Part shown: one piece after another, positions 13,857-21,538 of the stretch | How the letters are laid out: each line of letters starts with the position of its first letter | How positions within the stretch are numbered: the stretch's first letter is position 1 | From: an uncultured Oscillospiraceae bacterium | GTDB taxonomy: Bacteria > Bacillota > Clostridia > Oscillospirales > Ruminococcaceae | Reading direction: 5' to 3' | DNA length: 21,538 bases | NCBI GenBank assembly: GCA_900552845.1 | Contig: USBC01000010.1 | Location: forward strand, 1 to 21,538 | Program-made: the position numbers and the translations under genes | Notes under the pieces: generated by a model | The model's input: only the letters and a program-made list of their open reading frames with translations | The model's database searches: none | Told to the model about the DNA's origin: nothing

Positions 13857-15311
13857 TTACTTGGCTTTTACCTTGGCCGGGAAGAACTTTTCGAGCGTTT
13901 CGGCCGAGGTGGATTTGGTGCTGTAAGTCACAATAAGGGTGACGATAATCAGCGAGATCAGGCCGATCTGGATGGGAGCAAGACCAAGAGGAGACCAACC
14001 GGTAGCGGAACCGATGAGGAACATACCGGCACCGGCTACCATGCCGGCGCAGACGCCGGGGGCATTGAGGCGTTTCCAGTACAGACCGCCATAGAAGCAA
14101 AGCGCGAAGGAGAGACCCAGAATACCCCAGGCAGGATACATCAGCAGAGCCAGCATCTCGGGGGGATTGAGGCCCCAAATGATGGAGATGGCACCGATGA
14201 CGAGTACAGTGATGCGGGCAACGGTCATGCGTTGCTTTTCACTGAGGTTCTTATTGAAGGTGCGGACCAGAATGTCATTTTCCACGGTGGAAGCGCACAT
14301 CAGCAGCAGGCCATCCATGGTGGACATCATAGCGGCTGCCAGCGCTGCCAGCACCAGACCGCCCAGGACAGGAGGCAGCAGACTATCGATCATCATAAAT
14401 ACGGTCTGATCCGGGGAGGCCAGATCGGGGAACAGAACCTTGCCGCACAGGCCGATGACGATGATGCAGACTTCGATAACACAGACGATACTCATAATCA
14501 TGGTAAAGCCGCGTTTCTGCTCTTTCGGGCCTTTCAGGGAGTAGAAGCCCTTGATGTAGTTAGGGGCACCCAGCGCACCAAAGAAGTTGTTCATCAGTAC
14601 GGCAATAAAGGCAGTGGATGTAAGCGCGCTGCCGGTGGTGGGCCAGCTGACGGCACCAATGGGATTGGCGGCGGCGTAGGCTTCGCCCAGGTTGCCGCCT
14701 ACTGCGATGAGAGCAGTGATGACCAGCGCAGCGATGCCGAACAGCATTAGGCCGCCCTGAACAGCATCGGTGTAAACCACGGCAAAGTATCCGCCAAAGG
14801 CAACATAGACGAATACGATGACGCCAAACAGCACTACAGCTGCCTTATAATCAATGCCGGTGACCATATTGAGCAGCAGGCCAGCGGCTTTGAACTGAGA
14901 AACCATGAGCGGTACGGTGAAGATGAGCAGGATGAGTCCGGCGATCAGGCGGGCGGTGCGGCTTTCAAAGCGGGCTTCCAGGAAGTCCGGAACAGTCAGC
15001 AGATCCAGCTTTTTGGAAAGGCGCATGACCTTGCCGGAAAGCAGCCGCCAGCAGATGTAGGTGGCGATGGTAACGGCACATCCCGCAAAGATGAACCATA
15101 CGCCGTAGCTGGAGGCCTGACCGGTCCAGCCCACCAGGGCACCGGCGCTGACTAGACTGGACATATACACCAGTGCGGTGATAACGCCGCCCAATCCACG
15201 GCCTGCTACATAGTAGTCAGTAACAGTTTTCGATTTCCGATTGGCAATCAGTCCGATGATGAACATCGCGACGAAATAGGCAATCAGAATAATGAGAATC
15301 GTCCATTTCAT
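13857..15311 (-). CDS. Sodium:solute symporter (SSS family), copy 2
   Basis: A protein of 484 residues, a clear paralogue of the downstream symporter with the same motifs in the same places: DYYVAGRGLGGVITALVYMSS, SLVSAGALVGWTGQ, TVPDFLEARFESRTARL, YVAFGGYFAVVYTDAVQG, FFGALGAPNYIKGFYSL and AAAMMSTMDGLLLMCASTVEND. About 13 membrane helices are expected. The start at 15311 follows AGAGG with 9-base spacing; an upstream ATG at 15318 is out of frame. A 30-residue one-helix protein precedes it by 49 bases. The divergent YesM/AraC two-component genes begin within about 360 bases of that small gene and probably control this transporter. The substrate is not deducible. Confidence 0.9.
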   Translation of the reverse strand: MKWTILIILIAYFVAMFIIGLIANRKSKTVTDYYVAGRGLGGVITALVYMSSLVSAGALVGWTGQASSYGVWFIFAGCAVTIATYICWRLLSGKVMRLSKKLDLLTVPDFLEARFESRTARLIAGLILLIFTVPLMVSQFKAAGLLLNMVTGIDYKAAVVLFGVIVFVYVAFGGYFAVVYTDAVQGGLMLFGIAALVITALIAVGGNLGEAYAAANPIGAVSWPTTGSALTSTAFIAVLMNNFFGALGAPNYIKGFYSLKGPKEQKRGFTMIMSIVCVIEVCIIVIGLCGKVLFPDLASPDQTVFMMIDSLLPPVLGGLVLAALAAAMMSTMDGLLLMCASTVENDILVRTFNKNLSEKQRMTVARITVLVIGAISIIWGLNPPEMLALLMYPAWGILGLSFALCFYGGLYWKRLNAPGVCAGMVAGAGMFLIGSATGWSPLGLAPIQIGLISLIIVTLIVTYSTKSTSAETLEKFFPAKVKAK

Positions 15312-15360
15312 TTTTCATTACCTCTTCTTTTCTTCGTCTTTGTTTTGATAGTGGGGATGC

Positions 15361-15453
15361 TTAATCATCCTCCGTGATCTTGTTTCTTCCGATCAGCATA
15401 AGAACAAAAACGAGGGCCTGTATTCCTACTGCGATCCAAAATCCGGCTGGCAT
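15361..15453 (-). CDS. Small one-helix membrane protein paired with symporter 2 (30 residues)
   Basis: ATG at 15453 with AAAAGGAGG upstream; TAA at 15361-15363. The peptide begins MPAGFWIAVGIQALVFVLML and ends IGRNKITEDD. It has a single transmembrane helix and shares the MP.G.WIA..IQA.VFV.ML pattern with the partner of symporter 1, but has a longer charged tail. Selection on the same residues in both copies shows it is a real gene. Likely a symporter accessory subunit. Confidence 0.8.
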   Translation of the reverse strand: MPAGFWIAVGIQALVFVLMLIGRNKITEDD

Positions 15454-15524
15454 AACAAAACCTCCTTTTACAAAAGCCCCCTTATATGGGGATATTCAGA
15501 CGAGCCAGAATGTCTGTATTTATG

Positions 15525-15530
15525 ATTATA
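15525..15530 (-). promoter_or_regulatory. -10 element candidate for the symporter 2 operon
   Basis: TATAAT on the - strand (15525-15530), 72 bases before the small-protein ATG. No good -35 is present, which fits a promoter needing an activator such as the neighbouring AraC-type response regulator. Confidence 0.45.
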
Positions 15531-15738
15531 GCGGGAAAGAAGGTAATAAAAAATGTTCACTTTTGTGCAGTTGATACTCTTTTTTGGCAAATAGAATGAG
15601 AATATCAGGCGGATTGACAAGAGAAACTGGCGGATTTAGCACAATGGGTGTTCATTTCTTACCGCTGAGGAGAGAAAATAGTGAAAATGGTTGGATTTAT
15701 TAGGGAAAACGGCATTTTTGACAAGATTAGTGGATTCT

Positions 15739-15767
15739 TTGCAATTTACCGCAAAGGATATTATAAT
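15739..15767 (+). promoter_or_regulatory. Promoter of the two-component system
   Basis: -35 TTGCAA (15739-15744), 17-base spacer, perfect -10 TATAAT (15762-15767). The likely transcription start near 15774 lies downstream of the GTG at 15681, which supports ATG 15810 as the kinase start. A further weak candidate lies upstream (TTGACA 15614-15619). Confidence 0.6.
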
Positions 15768-15809
15768 AAACAGAAAGAACAAAGCCCACAGGACTGGCGG
15801 AGGACAGCG

Positions 15810-17459
15810 ATGAAAGAAGGAAATGCAAAATCTTTGGTAAGAAGGCTGCCGATAAAAAACCGCATTACGCTGATGGTGATTCTGATATCGGTGGTCCCAA
15901 TTCTCATTATCAGCGTTTTTTCCTATGCCAAGGCCTTTATTTCGGTCCGGCAGACGGTGCGGGCCTTTGCGACGCAGACGCTGACTTCGTTGGAACGGTC
16001 CCTTACAAACTTGGCGGATCCTTCGAGGCTGTTGGCCGGAGGGCAGGAAAAACTTCCGGAAGAGGTGCTGAAAACAGAACCTACCGGGCTATTCCAGCAG
16101 GAGGCACTGCGCTATTTGACCGGGGTGACGGTGCTGTATCCAGATGGAACGGTGTGCAGCCTCGCCGGGGAAGAGATACTGGCGGTTACGGAATCTGGTG
16201 GATGGGCGATAACACAAAATGAGGTGGGAGAGCAACGATTGGCTGTGGCATGGTATGCGACAGACGAGGAGGGAAACGCTTATACGGTGCAAGCTTTGTT
16301 TATGCCTCAGATGTTTACCCGCTTGCTGGATATTTATAATGAGGAGAGCTGTAACCGCCTGGTGCTGGTGGATGGGGCCGGTGGCCTGTTGACTGATGAC
16401 GGAACACCGCTGACGGTGCTGGAAGGGGAAGAGATTCGACAGACAGCATTTGAGGTAAGCGGGGAACCGATTTGCCCCCGGAAGGAGCGCAGCAGCTTTT
16501 TATGCTACCTTACGGTGCCGGCATTGGAGGCTACCCTAGTCTTTATAGAGCCCTACACCGAGATGATGAAGCCACTGCAAAGTATCTTCTTTGGGACACT
16601 GTTTGGAACGATTCTACTGCTGAATTTTTCGGTGATTGTGATTGATTCCATCGACCGGCCGATGAATGCACTGGTGAAGTCCTTTGGCGACGCGGCGCGG
16701 GTGAACTTTGCGGTTACGCAATCTGATGAAAGCCGGGATGAGCTGGGTATTTTGAATCAGGCTTTTAATGAGATCTGTGCGGAAATGCGAGAGGCCCTGA
16801 ATAAGGTGGAAAAGGAACAGGCGGAGAAACGCCGGGCAGAGATCCGGATGCTGCAGGCGCAGATCAACCCGCACTTCCTATTCAATACACTGGATAGCCT
16901 GCGCTTTACCTCCATGATGAATAATGTACCGGTCGTTTCCGATGGGTTGGCAGCGCTTTCTCATTTGCTACGCAGCTCTATCATAAAGGATAATTCCTAC
17001 ACGCCACTGCAAAGTGAGCTGCAAACAGTGGAGGATTATTTGACTTTGCAGCGGATCCGCTGCTGCGAGACCATTGTGCTGAAGACGGAGATCAGCAAGG
17101 AAGCTGCAAAGGCCAGTGTGATGCGCCTGCTACTGCAGCCCATTGTGGAAAATGCGGTCATCCACGGGATAAAAGAGAATGTCCCCCTCACCATCCGGTT
17201 GAAAGCATGGGTGGGGGAGGAGACACTGTATATCAGCATCATCGATGACGGCAAGGGATTTGACCAAGAAAAAGCTGGCGAGGATGGTGTGCCAAAAAGC
17301 AGCAAGATGAGTGGCATCGGCCTGCACAATGTAAAGGACCGCTTGTACCTGTCCTATAAGGATAGACAAAGTTTTTCCATTGGCAGTGTACAGGGCCAGG
17401 GAACCAAAGTGCAGATGACGATGCCCTATACCGAGTGGAAGGAGGAGAGCGATGTATAA
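15810..17459 (+). CDS. YesM-type sensor histidine kinase
   Basis: A protein of 549 residues from ATG 15810 (GGAGG, 6-base spacing). The frame is open to a GTG at 15681 that also has a GAGGAG site, but a strong promoter lies between them. Layout: TM1 about 19-40, an extracytoplasmic sensor of about 215 residues with no domain I recognise, TM2 about 258-280, HAMP and coiled coil, then a HisKA_7 box QINPHFLFNTLDSLRF with the phospho-acceptor His355, and an HATPase domain with PIVENAVIHGI (about 444-454), DDGKGF and GIGLHNVKDRL. YesM/LytS-type kinases sense extracellular sugars or other nutrients and phosphorylate AraC-type regulators. The response regulator overlaps its end by 8 bases. The likely targets are the divergent symporters. 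Confidence 0.9.
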   Translation: MKEGNAKSLVRRLPIKNRITLMVILISVVPILIISVFSYAKAFISVRQTVRAFATQTLTSLERSLTNLADPSRLLAGGQEKLPEEVLKTEPTGLFQQEALRYLTGVTVLYPDGTVCSLAGEEILAVTESGGWAITQNEVGEQRLAVAWYATDEEGNAYTVQALFMPQMFTRLLDIYNEESCNRLVLVDGAGGLLTDDGTPLTVLEGEEIRQTAFEVSGEPICPRKERSSFLCYLTVPALEATLVFIEPYTEMMKPLQSIFFGTLFGTILLLNFSVIVIDSIDRPMNALVKSFGDAARVNFAVTQSDESRDELGILNQAFNEICAEMREALNKVEKEQAEKRRAEIRMLQAQINPHFLFNTLDSLRFTSMMNNVPVVSDGLAALSHLLRSSIIKDNSYTPLQSELQTVEDYLTLQRIRCCETIVLKTEISKEAAKASVMRLLLQPIVENAVIHGIKENVPLTIRLKAWVGEETLYISIIDDGKGFDQEKAGEDGVPKSSKMSGIGLHNVKDRLYLSYKDRQSFSIGSVQGQGTKVQMTMPYTEWKEESDV

Positions 17460-18999
17460 GGCCATTCTGGTGGATGATGAGAAGATTGTCCGGCTGGCGT
17501 TGAAGACCATTGTGGATTGGACTGCGCTGGGCTATACCGTGACCGGCAGTTACAGCAGCGTCAAGACGGCTCTGCTGGAGATAGAGGATGATCCGCCGGA
17601 TCTCATCATTACCGATATCAAAATGCCGGATATGGATGGTTTGCAGTTTATCCAGCAGGTACGGCAGCAAAACCGGGAATGTGAGATCATTGTACTTACC
17701 AACCATGAAAATTTCTCCTACGCGGTGGAGGCGATTCGCCTGGGGGTGATGGACTATGTGGTGAAAACCGATATCTCACCAGAATCTCTGACGACGCTGC
17801 TGCAAAAAGCTGTAGAACGATTGGCTAAGAAAAAAGGCGCAGAACCGGTGCCGGTCACTCCTATGACAGAAGATGATTTTCGTGAAATGCAGCGGGTGGT
17901 GCAGAGTACGCAGGTGGAGGAGATCCGCTTTTCGGAGCCCTATGCGATTTGTCTGGCCTTTCTGGATCGCTCGGAGAACGAAAATAAGCGGAATGATTCT
18001 GGATTCTATAACCTATTGTGTGAAAAGCTGGGGCGACCGGCTTCCACATTGATTCGGTTGGGTCCAGATCAGACAGCAATTGTGCTGATGCCAGGTGAGC
18101 AGGAGGCATTCAAACGGGAGGCCCCAACATTTTGTCAAAGAATCAGCGGTTTTTGCCGGGCCTACTTGAACCGGCCGTGCGGTTTTCTGTTCTCGGAGCA
18201 ATTTGCAGATAGCGGGGGCTTTTTGCAGGAGCTGGAGCGCTGCCGGAATGCGATTCCCTATGTGGTGTTTCACGGGACAGGCCGTCTGACCCGTGCGGCA
18301 ACGCTGCGGCGGCTTTCCTCGGAGGAGGTGCCGGTGCAGGTGGTATGCCGGCAGCTGAGTGACCTGCTGGAGGCGAAAGACTATACCGGCGCACAGGAGC
18401 TATTTTCAACTTTTGGGCGAGGGAAGGAGTTGCGAGCGACAGCACCCGGTCCGGCAGCCCATGCCATGAGCAGCTTAGGCCTAACAGCGTTGCTGGGTTG
18501 CTCGGCCTACCTGGGCGAGGAGGAGCGCAGAGCCTTGTGGGAGCAGATGATAAAATGCCGCAGCGTGGATGACTACGAGGCGCATTTTGGCCAGGTGCTC
18601 CAGCAGATGGAGCGCTTTGAGAGGAAAAAAGCCGCATTGCTGTGCAAAAAGGAAATGGCACAGATTATACAGTATATCGAAGAAAACCTTTCCCAGCACA
18701 TTTCCCTGGAAATGATAAGCGAAACGGTGCATATGACCGAAAACTATGTCAGCAGGCTTTTTAAGAGCGAGAGCGGCATGAATGTGGTGAGCTACATCAA
18801 TATGGAAAAAATGGAACAGGCCCGCAGGCTACTCTCCCGACCGGAAAGCACAGTGCGTATGGCGGCAGGGGAGTTGGGTTACTATGAATCTAGTTATTTC
18901 ATTAAACTGTTCCGCAAAACATACGGCGTTGGCCCTGGGGAGTATAAAAAGTTTGCCGAAGACCGACAGGCGACCCCGCTACTGAAAACAGAGGAATAA
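17452..18999 (+). CDS. AraC-type response regulator (YesN-like)
   Basis: A protein of 515 residues. The receiver domain is residues 1-120 with acidic pair Asp8/Asp9, phospho-acceptor Asp55 (IITDIKMPDMDG) and Lys105 (YVVKTD). A long central region (about 130-400) has no domain I can name. The C-terminus (about 402-505) is a double helix-turn-helix of the AraC family: MAQIIQYIEENLSQHISLEM, TENYVSRLFKSESGM, and GYYESSYFIKLFRKTYGVGPGEYKK. It is translationally coupled to the kinase by an 8-base overlap. It likely binds direct repeats upstream of the symporter genes and activates them. A terminator follows directly. Confidence 0.92.
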   Translation: MYKAILVDDEKIVRLALKTIVDWTALGYTVTGSYSSVKTALLEIEDDPPDLIITDIKMPDMDGLQFIQQVRQQNRECEIIVLTNHENFSYAVEAIRLGVMDYVVKTDISPESLTTLLQKAVERLAKKKGAEPVPVTPMTEDDFREMQRVVQSTQVEEIRFSEPYAICLAFLDRSENENKRNDSGFYNLLCEKLGRPASTLIRLGPDQTAIVLMPGEQEAFKREAPTFCQRISGFCRAYLNRPCGFLFSEQFADSGGFLQELERCRNAIPYVVFHGTGRLTRAATLRRLSSEEVPVQVVCRQLSDLLEAKDYTGAQELFSTFGRGKELRATAPGPAAHAMSSLGLTALLGCSAYLGEEERRALWEQMIKCRSVDDYEAHFGQVLQQMERFERKKAALLCKKEMAQIIQYIEENLSQHISLEMISETVHMTENYVSRLFKSESGMNVVSYINMEKMEQARRLLSRPESTVRMAAGELGYYESSYFIKLFRKTYGVGPGEYKKFAEDRQATPLLKTEE

Positions 19000-19003
19000 A
19001 AAG

Positions 19004-19033
19004 AGCGAAGTCCTGTGAGGGCTTCGCTTTTTT
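19004..19033 (+). terminator. Rho-independent terminator of the two-component operon
   Basis: AGCGAAG-TCC (19004-19013) pairs with GG-GCTTCGCT (19019-19028), followed by TTTTTT. It lies just before the group II intron 5' end. Confidence 0.88.
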
Positions 19034-19039
19034 GGTATG

Positions 19040-19403
19040 GTGCGCCCGGCATGGGCAACAACTAGGTGTTGTCTTGGGATGAATGGATGCGGCGTAGGTT
19101 CCGAATGTACATCTGGAAGCAATGGAAGAAGCCCAGAACGAAGGTGGCCAACCTGAGAAAGCTGGGCGTCCCGGCTGACAAGGCTTACCAGTGGGGAAAT
19201 TCCAGACTGGGTTATTGGCGTATCGCCGGTAGTCCTGTATTGAAATGTTCCATTACGAACGAAAGACTCGCAGCAGCGGGATACTTTAGTATCCTAAACT
19301 ACTACGAGTCCTTGCACTTATGCGATTGAACCGCCGTGTACCGGTCGGTACGCACGGTGGTGTGAGAGATCGGCTCTCTATTTACGAGAGCCTCCTACTC
19401 GAT
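19040..19403 (+). mobile_element. Internally deleted group II intron
   Basis: The 5' end GTGCGCCCGGCATGGGC (from 19040) fits bacterial group II intron 5' ends (GUGCG...). The 3' end holds a domain V hairpin (about 19328-19362, arms ACCGCC and GGTGGT, GTACC/GGTAC core) and domain VI (GGCTCTC 19372-19378 with GAGAGCC 19386-19392, then CTCCTACTCGAT with a likely bulged branch A). Between them only about 260 bases encoding the maturase C-terminus remain. Most of domain I, II-III and the reverse transcriptase are gone, so it can neither splice nor move. It is inserted 6 bases after a terminator T-run, between convergent genes. The 3' part is secure; the 5' boundary is less so. Confidence 0.75.
19066..19329 (+). 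pseudogene. C-terminal fragment of the group II intron reverse transcriptase/maturase
   Basis: About 87 codons ending in TGA at 19327-19329. The text WMRRRFRMYIWKQWK, LRKLGVPADKAYQWGNSRL and GYWRIAGSP is the conserved C-terminal region of LtrA-type intron-encoded proteins (GIIM maturase domain). A stop (TAG, 19063-19065) precedes it in frame, and the reverse transcriptase domain (roughly 300 or more residues) is absent. It is not functional. Confidence 0.85.
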
Positions 19404-19420
19404 TTGAGATTTTGTTTGGT

Positions 19421-20095
19421 TTATGTAATGGAATCCTCCATCAGGCCAAAGCCCGCAACCTCACTGACAGGCAGAGAGAACAGTACGGCGCCGGCTTCGC
19501 TGTCGGGACCAGCCTGGTGCAGTACCGACTGCATGATGGCTGCCTTGCGATCGCTTTGCGCCACCATCAGAATAACCTCCTTTTCCGAGGCGATGGAAAC
19601 ATTGTAGAACTTCTTGGGGTTTTGGCTGCCTGAGCCTTTTCCGTGCAGCACCGTACCGCCGGTAGCACCAGCCGCGCGGGCGGCGTTCATCACCTGATCG
19701 GTGCGTCCCTCATTTGCAACAATGATGATCAATTCATATTTGCTATTCAGTTCGGGGGTATAGCGGGCAGTCTGCTGCTCGCCGTTATTCAGATATACCA
19801 ATGTTTTTCCTCCTCCCACGCTTTTGATCGGGACGGCAATGACAATGCCGTGTCCCGGAATACCGATATAGAGCTGCTGCCGCATATTCTTGATGAATTG
19901 GCGGGTTTTTTCGGGGTTTGCCACTGTCATGATGACACGTTTTTCAGTGGATTCGATCCCCAAAAGATCCAGCATACTTTGGGCGGCAGTGCCGTGCCCC
20001 AGCATAGTGACGGTTTGGGGCAGATCAAGGGCGGCGGCGATTTCGCACACCTGCTCCATTGCAGCAGGGTTAACAACCGAAATGAGATAATTCAT
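19421..20095 (-). CDS. Two-domain P-II-like regulatory protein
   Basis: A protein of 224 residues from ATG 20095 (GGAGGTGA site; a TTG further up is not needed). It is twice the size of GlnB/GlnK (about 112). The second half (about 117-224) reads like a P-II fold: KYELIIIVANEGRTDQVMNA, AGATGGTVLHGKG, EKEVILMVAQSDRKAAIMQ. The first half (NYLISVVNPAAMEQVCEIA to about 95) looks like a divergent second copy of the same ferredoxin-like fold. The GlnB uridylylation tyrosine loop is not evident. P-II proteins sense nucleotides or 2-oxoglutarate and gate membrane transporters. The gene overlaps the DUF1538 membrane gene by ATGA, so it probably controls that protein. The bound ligand is unknown. Confidence 0.82.
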   Translation of the reverse strand: MNYLISVVNPAAMEQVCEIAAALDLPQTVTMLGHGTAAQSMLDLLGIESTEKRVIMTVANPEKTRQFIKNMRQQLYIGIPGHGIVIAVPIKSVGGGKTLVYLNNGEQQTARYTPELNSKYELIIIVANEGRTDQVMNAARAAGATGGTVLHGKGSGSQNPKKFYNVSIASEKEVILMVAQSDRKAAIMQSVLHQAGPDSEAGAVLFSLPVSEVAGFGLMEDSIT

Positions 20096-21538
20096 ACAGG
20101 GTTCACCTCCCAAAGCTCAATGATTTCATCATCACCGTAATGTTCACGGGTAAGCTCAGTCGTGGTGCGGCGGCTGTAAATGAAGCCGACCATTTGAATA
20201 GAGATGAGAGGCATCATAGCAACCATGGCAACCACGCCAAAAGCATCAATGAGCGGGTTGCCCCCCACCACGGTGGAAGCGCCGATCATGAATTGCAGCA
20301 TAAAGGTGGCGGTCATGGGCCCGGAGGCTACGCCGCCAGAGTCAAATGCGATGGCGGTGTAGAGATCGGGGACAAAGAAGGAAAGTCCAAGTGCAATGAT
20401 ATAGCCCGGTATCAAGAACCACATGATAGAAATACCGGTGAGTACCCGCAGCATGGAAAATCCCATGGCGAGGGCGATGGCGATGGAAAGGCTTTGTTTG
20501 ATGGCGCTGCCGGGAATGGTGCCGGCACTGACCTCTTCGATTTGACTTTCCAGTACTGCAACGGCAGGCTCTGCTGAGATGATGAACCAGCCCAGAAGCA
20601 TGGAAAGGGGAATGAGCAGCCAGCGTGTCCAGCCATCGGCAAGCTCGGCACCCAGCACCTCGCCCAAAGCGGAAAAGCCGACATTAACGCCTGTGAGAAA
20701 CAGCACCAGTCCCACATATGTATAAAGAATACCGATGACAATTTTGGCAAGGTTGCGATGGGACATGTGCAGAGTAAGAAACTGAAAGGCAAAAAAGATG
20801 ACGACGATGGGCAGCAACGCAATCGCCATTTCGCCCATATACTTGGGCAGATCATGCAGATAGGCGGCACCAATGGCAGAGGTATTGGCAAAAGATGCAG
20901 TGGCGGTTTCCAGCGTACCGCTGCTCTCGGTATAGAAAAAGCTGAGAATAAGTACTGCCAAAATAGGACCAATGGAGCAGAGCGCCACCAGACCAAAGCT
21001 GTCGTCCGCGGCATGGCGGTCGGAACGGATGGCGGCCACGCCGACACCCAGCGCCATGATGAAGGGAACGGTGATGGGACCGGTGGTCACGCCGCCGGAA
21101 TCAAAGGCCACGGAAAGAAATTCCTTTGGCACAAAGGCGGCCAGCACAAAGATGAGCCCGTAGAACGCCACCAGCAGCTTGGGCAGGGCAATGCCCAGCA
21201 GTACGTAGCGGTCGCCGGGGGCGATGCGAAAAGCCGCGTCGTCGGCCGAAGGATAGCGGTATTCGTTTTCGTCGGTAAACGGGACCAGAGTAAAGGTCTT
21301 GGTGGTGGAATTGTACCCGGCAATGGAAAATTCGTATCCTCCCAGATTGCCCGTGTTGAAATGCACCACCGGCGAAGACGTCCCCAACAGGTATTTGGAG
21401 TTACCCTGCTCGTCCGTTTCGTTGAGGTCGAACATCTCCAGGTCGGTAAATTTCAGTTCGTCCTGCGGATCGACAGAACTGACCGTCCCTTCGCGAGAAG
21501 GGTACACCTGGTCGAAGATCACCGCCCCTTCGATCAGG
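20092..21538 (-). CDS. DUF1538 membrane protein, C-terminal part (5' end outside window)
   Basis: The frame is open past the window edge; a GTG at 21522 is internal, not a proven start. Visible are at least 476 residues. First comes a soluble segment of about 105 residues (GYEFSIAGYNSTTKTFTLVP, ending in APGDRYVLLG), then about ten membrane helices in two similar halves. Each half carries the DUF1538 hallmark: AFDSGGVTTGPITVPF in the first and AFDSGGVASGPMTATF in the second, each followed by a FGLVA/FGVVA helix. DUF1538 proteins are uncharacterised transporters or channels often encoded with P-II-like proteins, as here. The soluble segment looks like an insertion between membrane blocks and is not typical transporter text. 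It is the first gene of the pair; regulatory sites are outside the window. Confidence 0.85.
   Translation of the reverse strand, partial: LIEGAVIFDQVYPSREGTVSSVDPQDELKFTDLEMFDLNETDEQGNSKYLLGTSSPVVHFNTGNLGGYEFSIAGYNSTTKTFTLVPFTDENEYRYPSADDAAFRIAPGDRYVLLGIALPKLLVAFYGLIFVLAAFVPKEFLSVAFDSGGVTTGPITVPFIMALGVGVAAIRSDRHAADDSFGLVALCSIGPILAVLILSFFYTESSGTLETATASFANTSAIGAAYLHDLPKYMGEMAIALLPIVVIFFAFQFLTLHMSHRNLAKIVIGILYTYVGLVLFLTGVNVGFSALGEVLGAELADGWTRWLLIPLSMLLGWFIISAEPAVAVLESQIEEVSAGTIPGSAIKQSLSIAIALAMGFSMLRVLTGISIMWFLIPGYIIALGLSFFVPDLYTAIAFDSGGVASGPMTATFMLQFMIGASTVVGGNPLIDAFGVVAMVAMMPLISIQMVGFIYSRRTTTELTREHYGDDEIIELWEVNPV

Noticed and set aside
13845..14750. Long + strand frame (301 residues) opposite symporter 2
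   Set aside because: It is a shadow frame with low-complexity His/Gly/Asp composition caused by the symporter codons on the other strand.
1..21538. CRISPR array, prophage or insertion sequence
   Set aside because: No regularly spaced repeats, phage genes or transposase motifs were seen; the only mobile DNA is the intron remnant.

Overview
The window looks like chromosomal DNA of a gut-type Clostridia (Bacillota), most likely an Oscillospiraceae/Ruminococcaceae relative. This is inferred from strong AGGAGG-type ribosome binding sites, moderately high GC coding sequence, a galactokinase of the Clostridia GGNHTDH type, YesM/AraC two-component regulation, and an SPFH plus small ribbon-helix-helix gene pair. 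It holds mostly ordinary housekeeping and transport genes, two kinds of decayed DNA (a LysR/YitT junction and a gutted group II intron), one tRNA, and several non-coding elements of interest.

Region 1 (1-6205, + strand): the end of a His-rich CobW GTPase; a CobW-like P-loop protein fused to a YcgQ/TIGR03943-like C-terminal domain; then, after a terminator and promoter, a TIM-barrel-like protein, a membrane-anchored endonuclease/exonuclease/phosphatase-family protein, a galactokinase-family protein and a MATE efflux protein. A parS-like palindrome and a bidirectional terminator close this block.

Region 2 (6271-9370, - strand): a metQNI methionine ABC transporter operon. Its leader holds no S-box or T-box that I can recognise. 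It holds a sigma-A-like promoter, a 34-codon reading frame with a strong ribosome binding site and nine Met codons (six of them within seven codons), an intrinsic terminator, then a second 18-codon reading frame just before metQ. Part of the Met-rich frame is complementary to the terminator. This is a textbook layout for leader-peptide attenuation by methionine and is the most interesting element in the window.

Region 3 (9500-12162): a deletion chimera of a LysR-type regulator and a YitT-family protein, tRNA-Gly(CCC) with a bidirectional terminator, a YbaK/EbsC-type deacylase gene, and an SPFH/RHH operon on the - strand with tandem repeats over its promoter.

Region 4 (12138-19033): two paralogous sodium:solute symporters on the - strand, each preceded by a tiny one-helix membrane protein with the same motif, and a divergent YesM-type sensor kinase plus AraC-type response regulator that probably controls them.

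Region 5 (19034-21538): a group II intron that keeps its likely 5' end and its domain V/VI 3' end but has lost most of the inside, followed on the - strand by a two-domain P-II-like protein coupled (ATGA overlap) to a DUF1538 membrane protein that runs off the window.
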